This document shows, piece after piece, positions 1 through 10,000 of a stretch of DNA of 49,602 nucleotides (the stretch's first letter is position 1; each line of letters opens with the position of its first letter). The DNA is taken from positions 7,989 through 57,590 of the forward strand of contig NAOQ01000223.1 in assembly GCA_002751075.1 (NCBI GenBank), written 5' to 3'. The notes under the pieces are model-generated. The model was not told the DNA's origin. It did not search any database and saw nothing but the letters and a program-made list of their open reading frames with translations. Position numbers and translations under genes: made by a program. This DNA comes from Ichthyophonus hoferi. Taxonomy: Eukaryota; Opisthokonta; Ichthyosporea; Ichthyophonida; Ichthyophonidae.

Positions 1-29
1 CTCATTCATATTCTTGAATATAGTAGATG

Positions 30-200
30 TTAGGATTAATAAATAGAAGCAGAAGCGTTCCTAGGACCTACATTTTAGATTGCTGTTTAACACCAAGCGA
101 TTAGTATTTTCTCAGACTACATATGTAATGAAAATTGCTAATACTTACAGCTGTATAAAGAAATGTCCAAATTAATTAAGTGTTCTTGTTTTAACGCTCC
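30..200 (+). repeat. Interspersed repeat, copy A (partial)
   Basis: Shares with the 2876-3290 copy the blocks around GCAGAAGCGTTCCT (near 50), CAGACTACATATGTAAT (near 113) and CAAATTAATTAAGTG (near 168). The middle is deleted or too diverged to follow. No coding capacity and no clear terminal inverted repeats are visible. Confidence 0.6.
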
Positions 201-764
201 TCATTGATACAGGCGAATCATTTCATCTAAGGCATAAAAAATATAAAAAGGGGTATGAAAAGAACCATAATGGAGTGACTACTTAGCTGTAGGTTTGTTG
301 TTCACTAAATAAATTAGATAATTCCTGAAAACATTCAGAAGTGACTGTGGCATGGCATTCAATGTAGGAAAAAAAACGGGAGACAATTCCCCAAACTGTA
401 TGTTAAACGTTCTTGCTCGCTCTAGCTCTAGCTCTGGCTCTGACTAAGTTGTAGGCTCTGGTTCTGGCTTTTTTTCAGGCTTTGGCATCTGACGTCTGGC
501 GGCTGATAGCTGAGGTGATATATGGATGTTGCCCAGTTGTTTTACACGTTACTTTAGTGCCATTTTGATGCTAAAAATGTTGATAGTTCAAATGCAGATT
601 GGAAGACAGTGTGAAAGTATAATCAAATTGAGTCTTAACGCGTAGAGGTCAGTGGATGGATGTAGGGTTGGGGTGAAATGTTTTCGACATTTGTAGATCG
701 TTGACTTAATAAAATTACTAGGTTTTGTAACCATGATAGGTTATTTAAGCTTTCCCTACTCATG

Positions 765-1060
765 TTGGAAATAATAAGTAAAGGCAGGAGCGTTCCTGTG
801 CCTATATTCGTTTAGAAGAAGAGAGAATATCGAATTCAGGGCCGTTTTAATGTGTTCCTTTGCATACACAGAGTACAGATATGCTAAGACACATTTTTTT
901 ATTAAAGGGGTCAGCAAGACTTGCCTTACGCAGGAGGCCTAAGCAATGTGCTAACTGGTCCCCAAAATATATTGTTACAGGATCTCCACCATTGGCTGGT
1001 TCAATTTTGATAAATCATCTTGGGGTAATGCCTCATTTTATTATGGCTGTGTATTTGATT
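765..1060 (+). repeat. Interspersed repeat, copy B
   Basis: Aligns with copy C (2876-) from GGAAATAATAAGTAAAGGC through AGTACAGATATGCTAAGACAC, and with copy D (near 4970) over CCATTGGCTGGTT...AATCATCTTGG. The long frame at 860-1102 across this copy starts at a TTG, lies wholly in the repeat, and is not a gene. Confidence 0.65.
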
Positions 1061-2155
1061 GTGCAACTCATGAGCCAGCCGTCAATGATCAGTATGATAT
1101 AAATATTTTAATAAAATTAATCTATACTAATTGGTTATTTACGCAACTGTTAAACCAATACATTATCGTCCGTTAACTTAATTAGTTTAGTAAAATGCTA
1201 ATGAAATTATTTCAATTTTATGAAGGCTATTGCGCAATAGTTGATGCTTGATAAGATTGATAAAATTGTTGACAAGTACTTTTCTTTACTTTCGGGGGGC
1301 ATGTCACCTTAAAATTAAGCAATCGCAATTTTTTTATCTATATTTTGCTAATTTTTTGAACAAAATCACAATGGCTCACGGTTCTAAAACTAAAAAAAAT
1401 GTGACTCAGGGTGTAAGGCAAGTATGACTTGCATATACTCTTTTTTTGAAATGGTTTTCTGAGCATAAAATAAGGAAATATAAACCAATATTATTGTTCT
1501 GGCGGACGTTTTTTAATATATTTTGCAGCATTACATATGGGAAAATGAGATGGATTTATTAAACAATAACAACTCTTAGGTGTTTTAGCATCAACACTTT
1601 TGTTGTTTTTATGCTTACTAAGATAGTTTGGCTCTATTTTGACTAGTCAGCTATAATCAGTTCATTTGCTTTCTCTATTTGCACACCTCTATAACTCTCT
1701 CTATCTCTCTCTACCTTTCCCTCTGATCAAACATACATATATTTGCTTGTCTTCTTTATATCAAGTGCGTTTATAACCGATAAAAGCTTAAAAGCTTCTT
1801 CTTTTTCTTCACTTTTTTCAATTTAATATATAATATTTAAAAGTCGTTGATATATATAATTATAAAAGCGAACTAGTGAGAGTTACTGAGAAATAATTTT
1901 TTTGTAAGTTACATTGCAATCTAATGGATATGAATATTATAAATAATTTTAGGGTTTCTCCGAGAACTATGACACATATTTTTTTTTTACGTAATAATAA
2001 TAAATGGGATTCTGAAGTGTGCAATCATTATCAGTAGTACCTTTTGAAATTACACCAGTTATCAAGATACTCCTAGACCTTTGCAGTTATTTTCTTCTAC
2101 TATCATCTTTACTTTATCTACTTTTAATATTGCTCACCTGTATTTTTCTTTTCAG

Positions 2156-2324
2156 TGTGGAAACCAAAGAGCAAAAAAGGGGTAGGATACAGCGGCAATC
2201 TGAAAGTCGTGAGAAGCTTCTACAGTACGTTCTGCCCGCAGTGATTGCAACTTTTACATTAGTTGTGATGTTAATTATCATTTCTACACGTCTCCCTACA
2301 CCTGAAATTATTGAGAACATATAA
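2156..2324 (+). CDS. Possible terminal exon of a small tail-anchored membrane protein
   Basis: A strong acceptor (polypyrimidine tract ending TTTTCAG at 2155) opens a 169-nt exon that enters in phase (one base, then GTG GAA ACC) and ends in TAA at 2322-2324. It encodes a charged stretch (VETKEQKRGRIQRQSESREK) followed by a single hydrophobic helix (LLQYVLPAVIATFTLVVMLI) and a short tail, the pattern of a tail-anchored or single-pass protein. A poly(A)-like AATAAA lies near 2509. The 5' exon was not found; an ATG at 1371 is a candidate, but its donors have the wrong phase for a direct join. I do not recognise the family. The same frame is open back to 2019 without an ATG, so the splice call is an inference. 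Confidence 0.35.
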
Positions 2325-2875
2325 ACTTTAAATACTTCATATGGCTATCTCTATTGCATGGCAACAGATCCTCTACTGGATCACTTGGAAATCTCATTGT
2401 GCCATCAGCCAATAACAATGATATTTATCTTGGCTGCTTTACTAACTGTGCTTTTCTAACTATATCAACCTTATGGACCTAGTCCTCAAGTTCTACTGAC
2501 TTTATTAATAATAAAAATATGCCTTGACCTATCTGTACTTCGTGTAAAGGGACACGGTTAAAATGCTCCTTATTTTGGTATTTTCTCAATTATGAATGAA
2601 TATAGGTCACACGGACTGATGCTGTCTTTACCTATTTTTAACAACCTTCTACATAAGATAATCTACGGAATGGCAATTTTTTCAATCATTAGTGATTGTA
2701 AAAAAAGAAACCATAATTAGATAGTTATATGTAATCTTTATCTCGATACTATCATTAAGTATACAATGTGTAATCATACTGAAGGGCATACTACAGGTTA
2801 CAGTTTTTAAAAATATGGAACGTAAATAATATGATGCAGCTTGAGGACTATGCAAATAATGCAATATATATTATA

Positions 2876-3290
2876 TATTGGGAATAATAAGTAGGCAGGA
2901 GTGTTCCTGTGACTTATATTCGTTTTGAAGGAGGAAGAATACCGAATTAAGGAGGCATAAACGTGTTCCTTTGCAGACACGGAGTACAGATACGCTGAGA
3001 CACATTTTTGATTATTAAACAAGTTAGCAGGACTTTTCTTAGTCTGGATGCATATACAATGTATCATCTGGACCTAAAACGTAATATCTGAAATAACTTA
3101 GATAATCTTGAATTGCCATTTAAGACCTGCAGAATGCACTAACTATTTTTCCAGACTACACGTGTAATAATAATTGCTAAGGGGCATGTGCGGTGTGTTT
3201 TCTCTTGCGTCTGATATTTCTTTATAGATATGTAAAGAAATATACAAATTAATTAAATACTCCTGTTTTAACATTATAACCATATAAAAA
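2876..3290 (+). repeat. Interspersed repeat, copy C (fullest copy)
   Basis: Matches copy B in its first ~150 bp and copies A and D in its second half (TTTTTCCAGACTACACGTG near 3148; CAAATTAATTAAATA near 3246). Between those two halves sits a 45-bp piece matching the 5' end of the dispanin gene. Family and mobilisation mechanism are unknown; a MITE-like or other non-autonomous element is possible. Confidence 0.6.
3181..3224 (-). pseudogene. Fragment of the dispanin gene inside a repeat
   Basis: On the minus strand this reads ISDARENTPHMPL, against MSDAIENTPHMPL at the start of the intact dispanin gene (4545 downward). Only four or so of about 43 bases differ. It has the same orientation as the gene, starts exactly at its start codon (ATA here instead of ATG), and stops after about 13 codons. 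It replaces about a dozen bases that copy A of the repeat has at this point. It cannot encode anything useful by itself. Confidence 0.7.
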
Positions 3291-3713
3291 AATATACAAA
3301 TTAAATAAATATTCTTTTTTGTAAAGTATGTTTTAACATGTTAGTAGAAACCTATAGGTAGACATATATGAGCAGAGACAGATTGCACTAGGTATTTTAA
3401 AGGATTGTATATACAATAGTAATAATAATTGCAAGTAATACTAGATAAATATTTCTTTTTCAACATATAGTACACAAATATTTAAGATTCTTGGTTAGTA
3501 GTATTATACAATTAGGAAAAATTATTCCGTGTAACATTTGCAATATATACATATATGTTCATTTGGTTTGTAATTGCTTAGGAATTTCTCAAGTCCCCAC
3601 TATTATAGCTTAGAATAGTTACTATTTCACAATCATAATAAATAAATAAACTCATTTGTGAATAGACAAGCCAATTCATTTAAATAATAACAACATATAT
3701 TGTATATGTAGAC

Positions 3714-3719
3714 TTTATT
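3714..3719 (-). terminator. Poly(A) signal of the dispanin gene
   Basis: AATAAA on the minus strand about 105 bases beyond the dispanin stop codon; no competing signal lies nearer. Confidence 0.45.
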
Positions 3720-3822
3720 ACAATTTATAAGTTATAAATCTAGTTATTTAAAATTAATAACGCTTTTTGCTTTTTGTTTAAAATATACTATCCCGAAACC
3801 TGATACACTGTTGAACGGTATA

Positions 3823-4545
3823 TTATAGCCACCCTGCATTCCAACTGATGGATACACCAGAATCATCGCCCCACATATCGTCGCATTCTGCACCCCTAAC
3901 ACCACAGAAACCAATCAGGAAGCCTTCATTCCAGCCAAACTGATAGCCAAAAGCAAAGGCTACCTCCACAGATAAAAGGTGTCTGCCTCCATTCCTCAAA
4001 ATTTTCGCCCAAAATGGGTTGCTTTTCCGAACATCAAATGGGTTAACTTGCGAAGGGATAGAATCGGGAAGAACAATCCTTTTGTTGTTCAATACGAGGT
4101 TCTGAGCGTAGTTGATTCCATTTACTTGTCCAACAATCAATCCTTTGCTATATTCATGCTCGTAGGCAACTTTGATAATATTCACTTGCCGAGCTAGAAT
4201 TTTAGCATTATAACAAAGAAAGAAAATACCAAAGATGAAGGAAACCCATACACATCGCTTTGCCAATCTTGAACTGCGGCGAGCTCCCGCAATGTTTCCA
4301 ACTTCATTTTTTTTAAAGGTTTTCCAACTGAAGAACAATCCTGCAAGACCAGCAGGAAAACAACAGAAACAGGTTGTTAAAAATGAACCCAGAAAATGCG
4401 TTGGCACTTCCTCTTCCTGAAGAATGGGCCTTGATAATTCTGCCGTGTAACAAGGCGGTGGGTTCACAGTTAATTCACTATAGCAAGGTATAGGAACAGC
4501 CTTATTAAGGGGCATGTGCGGTGTGTTTTCAATTGCGTCTGACAT
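3823..4545 (-). CDS. CD225/dispanin (IFITM-like) membrane protein with long C-terminal extension
   Basis: A 240-residue intronless gene. Residues about 48-112 match the CD225 (dispanin/IFITM) domain: PTHFLGSF with a Cys cluster (C59, C61, C62) and FPAGLAGLFFSWK, then the polar loop GNIAGARRSSRLAKR and a second hydrophobic helix (about 98-115). Family members insert in endosomal or plasma membranes; Cys residues like these are palmitoylated in IFITMs. The N-terminal region is proline-rich and carries PPCY (30-33), a PPxY motif of the kind that recruits NEDD4-type ubiquitin ligases in IFITM3. The last ~120 residues are unusual: no family I know, ending in a Gly/aromatic stretch with a Cys pair (FAFGYQFGWNEGFLIGFCG). 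The ATG at 4545 is the first in frame. The CD225 assignment is firm; cellular role is not shown. Confidence 0.87.
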   Translation of the reverse strand: MSDAIENTPHMPLNKAVPIPCYSELTVNPPPCYTAELSRPILQEEEVPTHFLGSFLTTCFCCFPAGLAGLFFSWKTFKKNEVGNIAGARRSSRLAKRCVWVSFIFGIFFLCYNAKILARQVNIIKVAYEHEYSKGLIVGQVNGINYAQNLVLNNKRIVLPDSIPSQVNPFDVRKSNPFWAKILRNGGRHLLSVEVAFAFGYQFGWNEGFLIGFCGVRGAECDDMWGDDSGVSISWNAGWL

Positions 4546-4899
4546 TTCCGATGTTTATCAATACTAATTTGCCACAATCAGCCTTTTTGTAATTATAGAA
4601 AAATAATCAATTTCTATTAATAGTCCACCAATGCCTTAATATAACTACCAGATACTGAATCATATAGTCTTGTTAGTATTTTGCATATAATTTAATTACT
4701 GTGCATATAATTTAATTACTGATATCACATTTTACTTGTTAACTTATATTTCTAATAAAAGCTGAAGAACAACAGTTCTACTGAAGGCCAAAAAAATCAT
4801 GATAAAAGACTGTCCACTGAAAAACCGTATTTTATTATTCCGTCTTTTCCCTTTTATACTCCCTGATATCTTATGTATTCTCCGTTATCCTCTGGTAAA

Positions 4900-5075
4900 A
4901 TAGTTAGTGCTTGGAGTTAATGCCAATCCAGGGTGATCTATTTATATAGTCACGGGGACCTCTGCCATTGGCTGGTTTAATTATGATCGATCATCTTGGA
5001 TTGCCATTGCCATTGAACACTAATAAGATCGACTGTTTTTCCAGACTAACATATGTAATGCAATCGTAAAGTTAC
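4900..5075 (+). repeat. Interspersed repeat, copy D (partial)
   Basis: Shares CCATTGGCTGGTTTAATT...GATCATCTTGG with copy B (near 992) and TTTTTCCAGACTAACATATG with copies A and C. Confidence 0.6.
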
Positions 5076-6738
5076 AAATGTAGTATTAATTTACTGGTAT
5101 TTATTTGATAACAAACAAACAATATCATAATTATAGAATAACAGATCCACGCATATATATATATATAATATTAATCTAACAGTCATGGATGCGATTAATG
5201 GGTAGCATTTGGCAAAATTTAAACGCGCTATTAAAGTGGTGGTCTAGTTTTCATTGTTATGAAAATTGGTATACACAACATTGAGGTGTCAGGATATATC
5301 TGCGTTAGATCAGGAATCATACTGAGATTCAACAGTCTATAATTGACTGAGAGTTACTTCAAATTCAAAAAAATACTGTCAAAGTTCACATGGAATAGTA
5401 GTGAAAATCCTTATAGTTAGGCGTTTAGCACACCTGGTAGGTCTTTCGGATGCTATTCCTCTAAGCTATATAGCAAAGCAACAGACACTTATTCTGAGCT
5501 GATTTCTGTTATAACTTATAAGATCATAAAGGAAAATATTTTAACAATAAGAACCCTTTACGCGGCAAAGGGAAGCTTGAGACTAGTTTAGCTTCTAATT
5601 GTTGGTCATTTGAACTAGGAAAGAATGCTATGATATAATTTACCTCTGACTTGGAAGAAACTATTTGATAAAATTTAGGCAACATCTTGAAACTTGTAAG
5701 GACTCTGACACAATATGATCTGAAAACAGCTTTACATTTACTACATCCATTGATTATGTCAATAGACTATACCAGAATTTGACTGCATCAGTACTAGCTT
5801 CAGCAGGGAGACAACTGTAACGTAGCACCTTGCAACCCTGGAGATATTAGTGATACTAGTCAAAGATTTGGAGTTGAGATCATCTATAATCTACATTCTG
5901 AACGACAATTCGTTATAAATCTTTTAGTTACAATTCGGTATCTAACAATCTGACATTGTAATATAATATCAATAATAGCTATTTAAAATGAATATGCGGA
6001 GTGCACATTTGGATACAGAATGCAGACAAGGGTCAGAGCTGCAGTTCCGTGAACTTTTTCTTTTAAAAATTCTACTTATATATTAATATGCGATTGTTGG
6101 TTCAATTGTTCAATCTAACCCTCAACATCCTCTGTTAGTTTTATCCTTTTTATGGGCTCACATACTATTCTAATATCTAAATAGTACAATATGTAATACT
6201 TTTTTTACTAAAATATTTTACTGTTTACCACTAAGATACTGATATAACTATAATTTTTTTTCAAAAAGGAAAGATTCAATTCTAGTAAAACTGTTTATAT
6301 GTCATTATATATTATATACTCTATTCATAGCTTGAACCACTGGTGAATAGGTACCTAGACAGGACGGAATAGGTGTACGTTTTATCAAACCCGAGTCAAG
6401 GCCTCAAAACATACAAATGAAATTACATATATCTGTACTCATCAATGCATATAAACCCTTCCTTGTGTATATGTGGTACTACAAGTACCGTGTTAAATTG
6501 TTTTTTGTAGAATAAAATCATCAAGCTTACACTTAATTACTATAAGTAACTCCATGACTACTCCAGGAATGATCTGACGTAACAATGTACTGAGATCTAC
6601 AATCAAGGCACAACTACTAATAGGTATACATACACACATCTAGATGCTAGTTAGACAACTAGTCTAAGTTATTTACATATTTTAGTCAATGGTAGTAGTT
6701 GTTTGATGAATACATACATACGGTAATATGAATATGTG

Positions 6739-6740
6739 TG

Positions 6741-6774
<34 letters not shown>

Positions 6775-6776
6775 TG
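6739..6776 (+). repeat. (TATG)n microsatellite
   Basis: Uninterrupted TATG units; another array of the same unit lies at 22357-22393. Confidence 0.9.
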
Positions 6777-7000
6777 CCAATTAGAAGTCATTTAGTTAAA
6801 AATAAAATACAAAGCATTCACAATATGTAAATTGAAATAACACAGTATGCCCACCCCCATTAGGGAAGACAGTGAGAGGCAGTCAAACTATGTAAGAAAA
6901 ACACCAAATCATATTAGAAAACCTGGCACAGAAGACCTAAAAATAAGCAGAAAAACAAACCTATAAACCTATACATATTAGTGTATTTTCATACACTATT

Positions 7001-10000
7001 TCAGCCATTAAAGCTCTCATTATAATATTCTACGAAGGCTCTTCCTACTGCTTCCAACGCATCTGCCTTTTCCAGAGCTCTATTGTCTATAGTAGGGTCA
7101 AAGGTAGTGTTTCCAAACACTATACCAGGCGGGCCTAGGTCAATGGCACTGGGCGGTCTCCCTTTCACATCCTTCATACTCTCTACAACATCCACATTTA
7201 CAGCCTCCTCTATCATATTCACAACTCGTTTTTTTTCTGGTTCTGGCCGATCTTGGTCAAATTCGTCCTCTCTGAAAAGGAAAGAAAAATAATGAATTGT
7301 GTTAGAGGGAGGGAAAGAGCGAGAGAGAGAGGGCGCCACATAAGAGAAGATTCGACTAAAAGTCTGACTTGGACGGCAGATAGATAATATCCCATAGAAG
7401 ATACCAAAAACAAATTTACTAGCTAGAAGGTAATCTACGCATACATATAGGAAATGTAACATATTCACAACTATCACCTCTCTAAGTATTCTTCGTTGTT
7501 TTCCAACTCAGTAAAGGTGGGATCAAAATTACTCCAGGTGTCTTGGTACTTCACTACCCATACATAGGCTACACCTGCCGTGCTGATTGATACTGCCACC
7601 ACTTGGGTAGGATGCCACTGTAGATGCCAGAGAGCAAGAAAGAAAAAAAGAGAAAGGAAGAGGAGGAGAGATAGAGAGAGGGAGAGGGAGAGTAAAGTGC
7701 GGGTACATGTGTGTGATGATACATACATATATGCATCACTATAAAACAAGGAATTATTGGAGGATAAAAGGACGAATAAGGAAGGTGTATTAATTTTAAT
7801 TATTAGTAGATTGTACGATATTGTGTTCATATAAACATACACGCTTTAAGCATATAGCTACCTATTTAATTATATTACCTAATTAGTTACTTTATATGTT
7901 TCTAATCACTACTCAACCTTAATCTACCTAGCTATCTATCTGTTCCTCCATATAAACAATAGACAGACAAATGAGGAAACGGAGACCAACCTTTATTACA
8001 GAGGCGTGGTTTTAATTTAATACAGATGGTAGGAAATAGAATACACAGCATAAGACAACTACAGTTATTTTTAATACTCCCGTATTAAAACATTGAGAAA
8101 CATAACATGAACAACACGATTATTACATCATATACATGCATATATACACACATGCATATACACATACCTACATATATACATATATACATACACCCACAGA
8201 TATATATATACATACCGCAACATCTAAGATGCCTTCAGCCGGGCCCTGCAGGACTCTTAGTAGCATGCCTGTGGCGGCTTCCCATATGAATAGCTGGTGA
8301 GTGTTGGCAGCTGAGGGCCCTGCTACTACAAAGTGTGACCCATTCCCTAGGGTACAGCACACCCAGTTCACTCTTCCTACAGTATCTTGAAACGTTTCCC
8401 TTGGTTTACCAGTGATTGTGTCAAAGGTTCGTATGATACGGTCAGAACTATTAATAAGAAGCACGGAGCTGGGGGTGGATGGGAAAGGATGGGAGGGAAG
8501 GGGGTTAGGGAAGGAGAGGGAGAAGGAGAAGGAGAGGGAGAGGGAGAGGGAGAGGGAGAGGGAGAGGGAGGGAGAGGGAGGGAGAGAGACAGAGACAGAA
8601 GTTATATTTCACTCTTTGCACTCTTTCTTTATGTTTTTCTATACTTCTCTCTCCTTCCTTCTCCTGCAGTCTTCCTCTATTTTCACTACTATCTCACCCC
8701 CCCATGTTTTGCACATGTGCATTATTTAACCTAAAACAAAAATAGATACCCATACAGAATTAACACACATCCAGTCATTAACTCAACAATACTCTAGACC
8801 TGTAGTTCTATAGAGTGGTGTTGTTAACTATTATCATGTGTGATAGGGTGGGTACAGAGGGAAAATGAAAGAAAGAAATAGAAAGCAAGCAACAAAATTA
8901 TAAGAGTGTAGGAAATAAACAGAAAGAGAAAGAGAGCGAGAAAGATAAAGCAAGGACACAAAGGCATATGGATATAAAGGTATAAGTAATAAAGAGAGAT
9001 AGATATCGATATCGATATAAGGATGATAGCGGCATAGCAGTAGAAATACCAGGCCTACCCATCCTGTGAGAAGCCTATGTATTTAATCTTAGCATCATGA
9101 TGCACCTTGAGATGCATGGTCACTGTAAGAGAGTGACTTTTCACCACTACAATATCGCCATTACCACCAGCTGTTACATAACACAACTCTTATGTAAGTA
9201 TTGTGGTAAACTTAATATTTGGAAACATACATACGTATAAATATATATAATTCTTATCTACCTCTGATATGTGGTACATAATTGGTTCTTATTCTTAACT
9301 AATGATGTGAACGGTCAGAAATTAAACACTAAATATAGAACAGTGCCCAATGTATACAAGAGTATTTATGGCATCCGATAATATAGATTTACTAGTGTAA
9401 CCAATGGGTATGTTTTCCTTTATACTTTAATGACAAGCACCCAATCAATCATTGGAATAAAGCACAAACATACCTATACGATTGGTTATAATCCCTTAAC
9501 ATGACTATTTTTACTTAAAATTAAATTCCCTTTTTAGATAATAAGGGAGAAGTATTGCATAACTCTTACTAGTAGCTATTATCTTTAATTATATAAGTAT
9601 TGCTCACTTTATATATATTTATATTATCTCGCTCTTATAGGCTCGTTAATCAATCAATCAATTATATCAATTGGTTGAAGGGCAAAAGCATTAAATGATG
9701 TCAGTTTATCAGTTTATATATATGTAATCAAACAAAAAAAAAAAAAAAAACGTAGTAGGAAGTACGCCTACCCAGATATATCCTATTACCACCTGGTCCA
9801 AAACAAGCTATATCATTCGGATGATAGACCACCATCTCCCCCTGTCCCTCTACTCTTACCCCCGTCTCCTCCGTTTTTGTTCTCTTTCTATGTGGTTCTA
9901 CCTCTTCCTCCTCTTCAGTTCTATTGTCTGTACATTTATCATCTGCGTCATGTATATAAAAATATGTTAGTATATAATATACTACATTATGCTATATTAT

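Larger units (their letters stand above)
1..2155. other. Non-coding stretch with repeat fragments
   Basis: No convincing gene. It holds two diverged copies of the local interspersed repeat (about 30-200 and 765-1060) and AT-rich sequence. A short ATG-led reading frame begins at 1371 (MAHGSKTKK...) with two good donor-like sites near 1414 and 1422. It could be a 5' exon of the gene ending at 2324, but I could not join the phases. Confidence 0.5.
2325..3822. other. Non-coding stretch with repeat copy C
   Basis: Contains a putative 3' UTR up to about 2515, the fullest copy of the interspersed repeat (2876-3290), AT-rich sequence, and the 3' flank of the dispanin gene. No gene is supported. Confidence 0.5.
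4546..7000. other. Intergenic, no gene seen
   Basis: Contains repeat copy D, a (TATG)n microsatellite at 6739-6776 and AT-rich sequence. Parts of 5200-5900 have a less skewed composition and could be decayed coding sequence, but no open frame or recognisable motif survives. Confidence 0.5.

Noticed and set aside
5200-5900. Possible decayed transposase
   Set aside because: Composition is slightly less AT-skewed, but no frame longer than a few dozen codons and no catalytic or zinc-finger motif could be seen.
7001-7842. Long minus-strand frames beginning in intron sequence
   Set aside because: They start in introns at non-ATG or intronic codons; only the RBBP5 exons 7001-7271 and 7478-7617 within them are coding.
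8387-8734. Open frames of Gly-Glu and Arg-Glu repeats
   Set aside because: They are the (GGGAGA)n microsatellite of an RBBP5 intron read in two frames.
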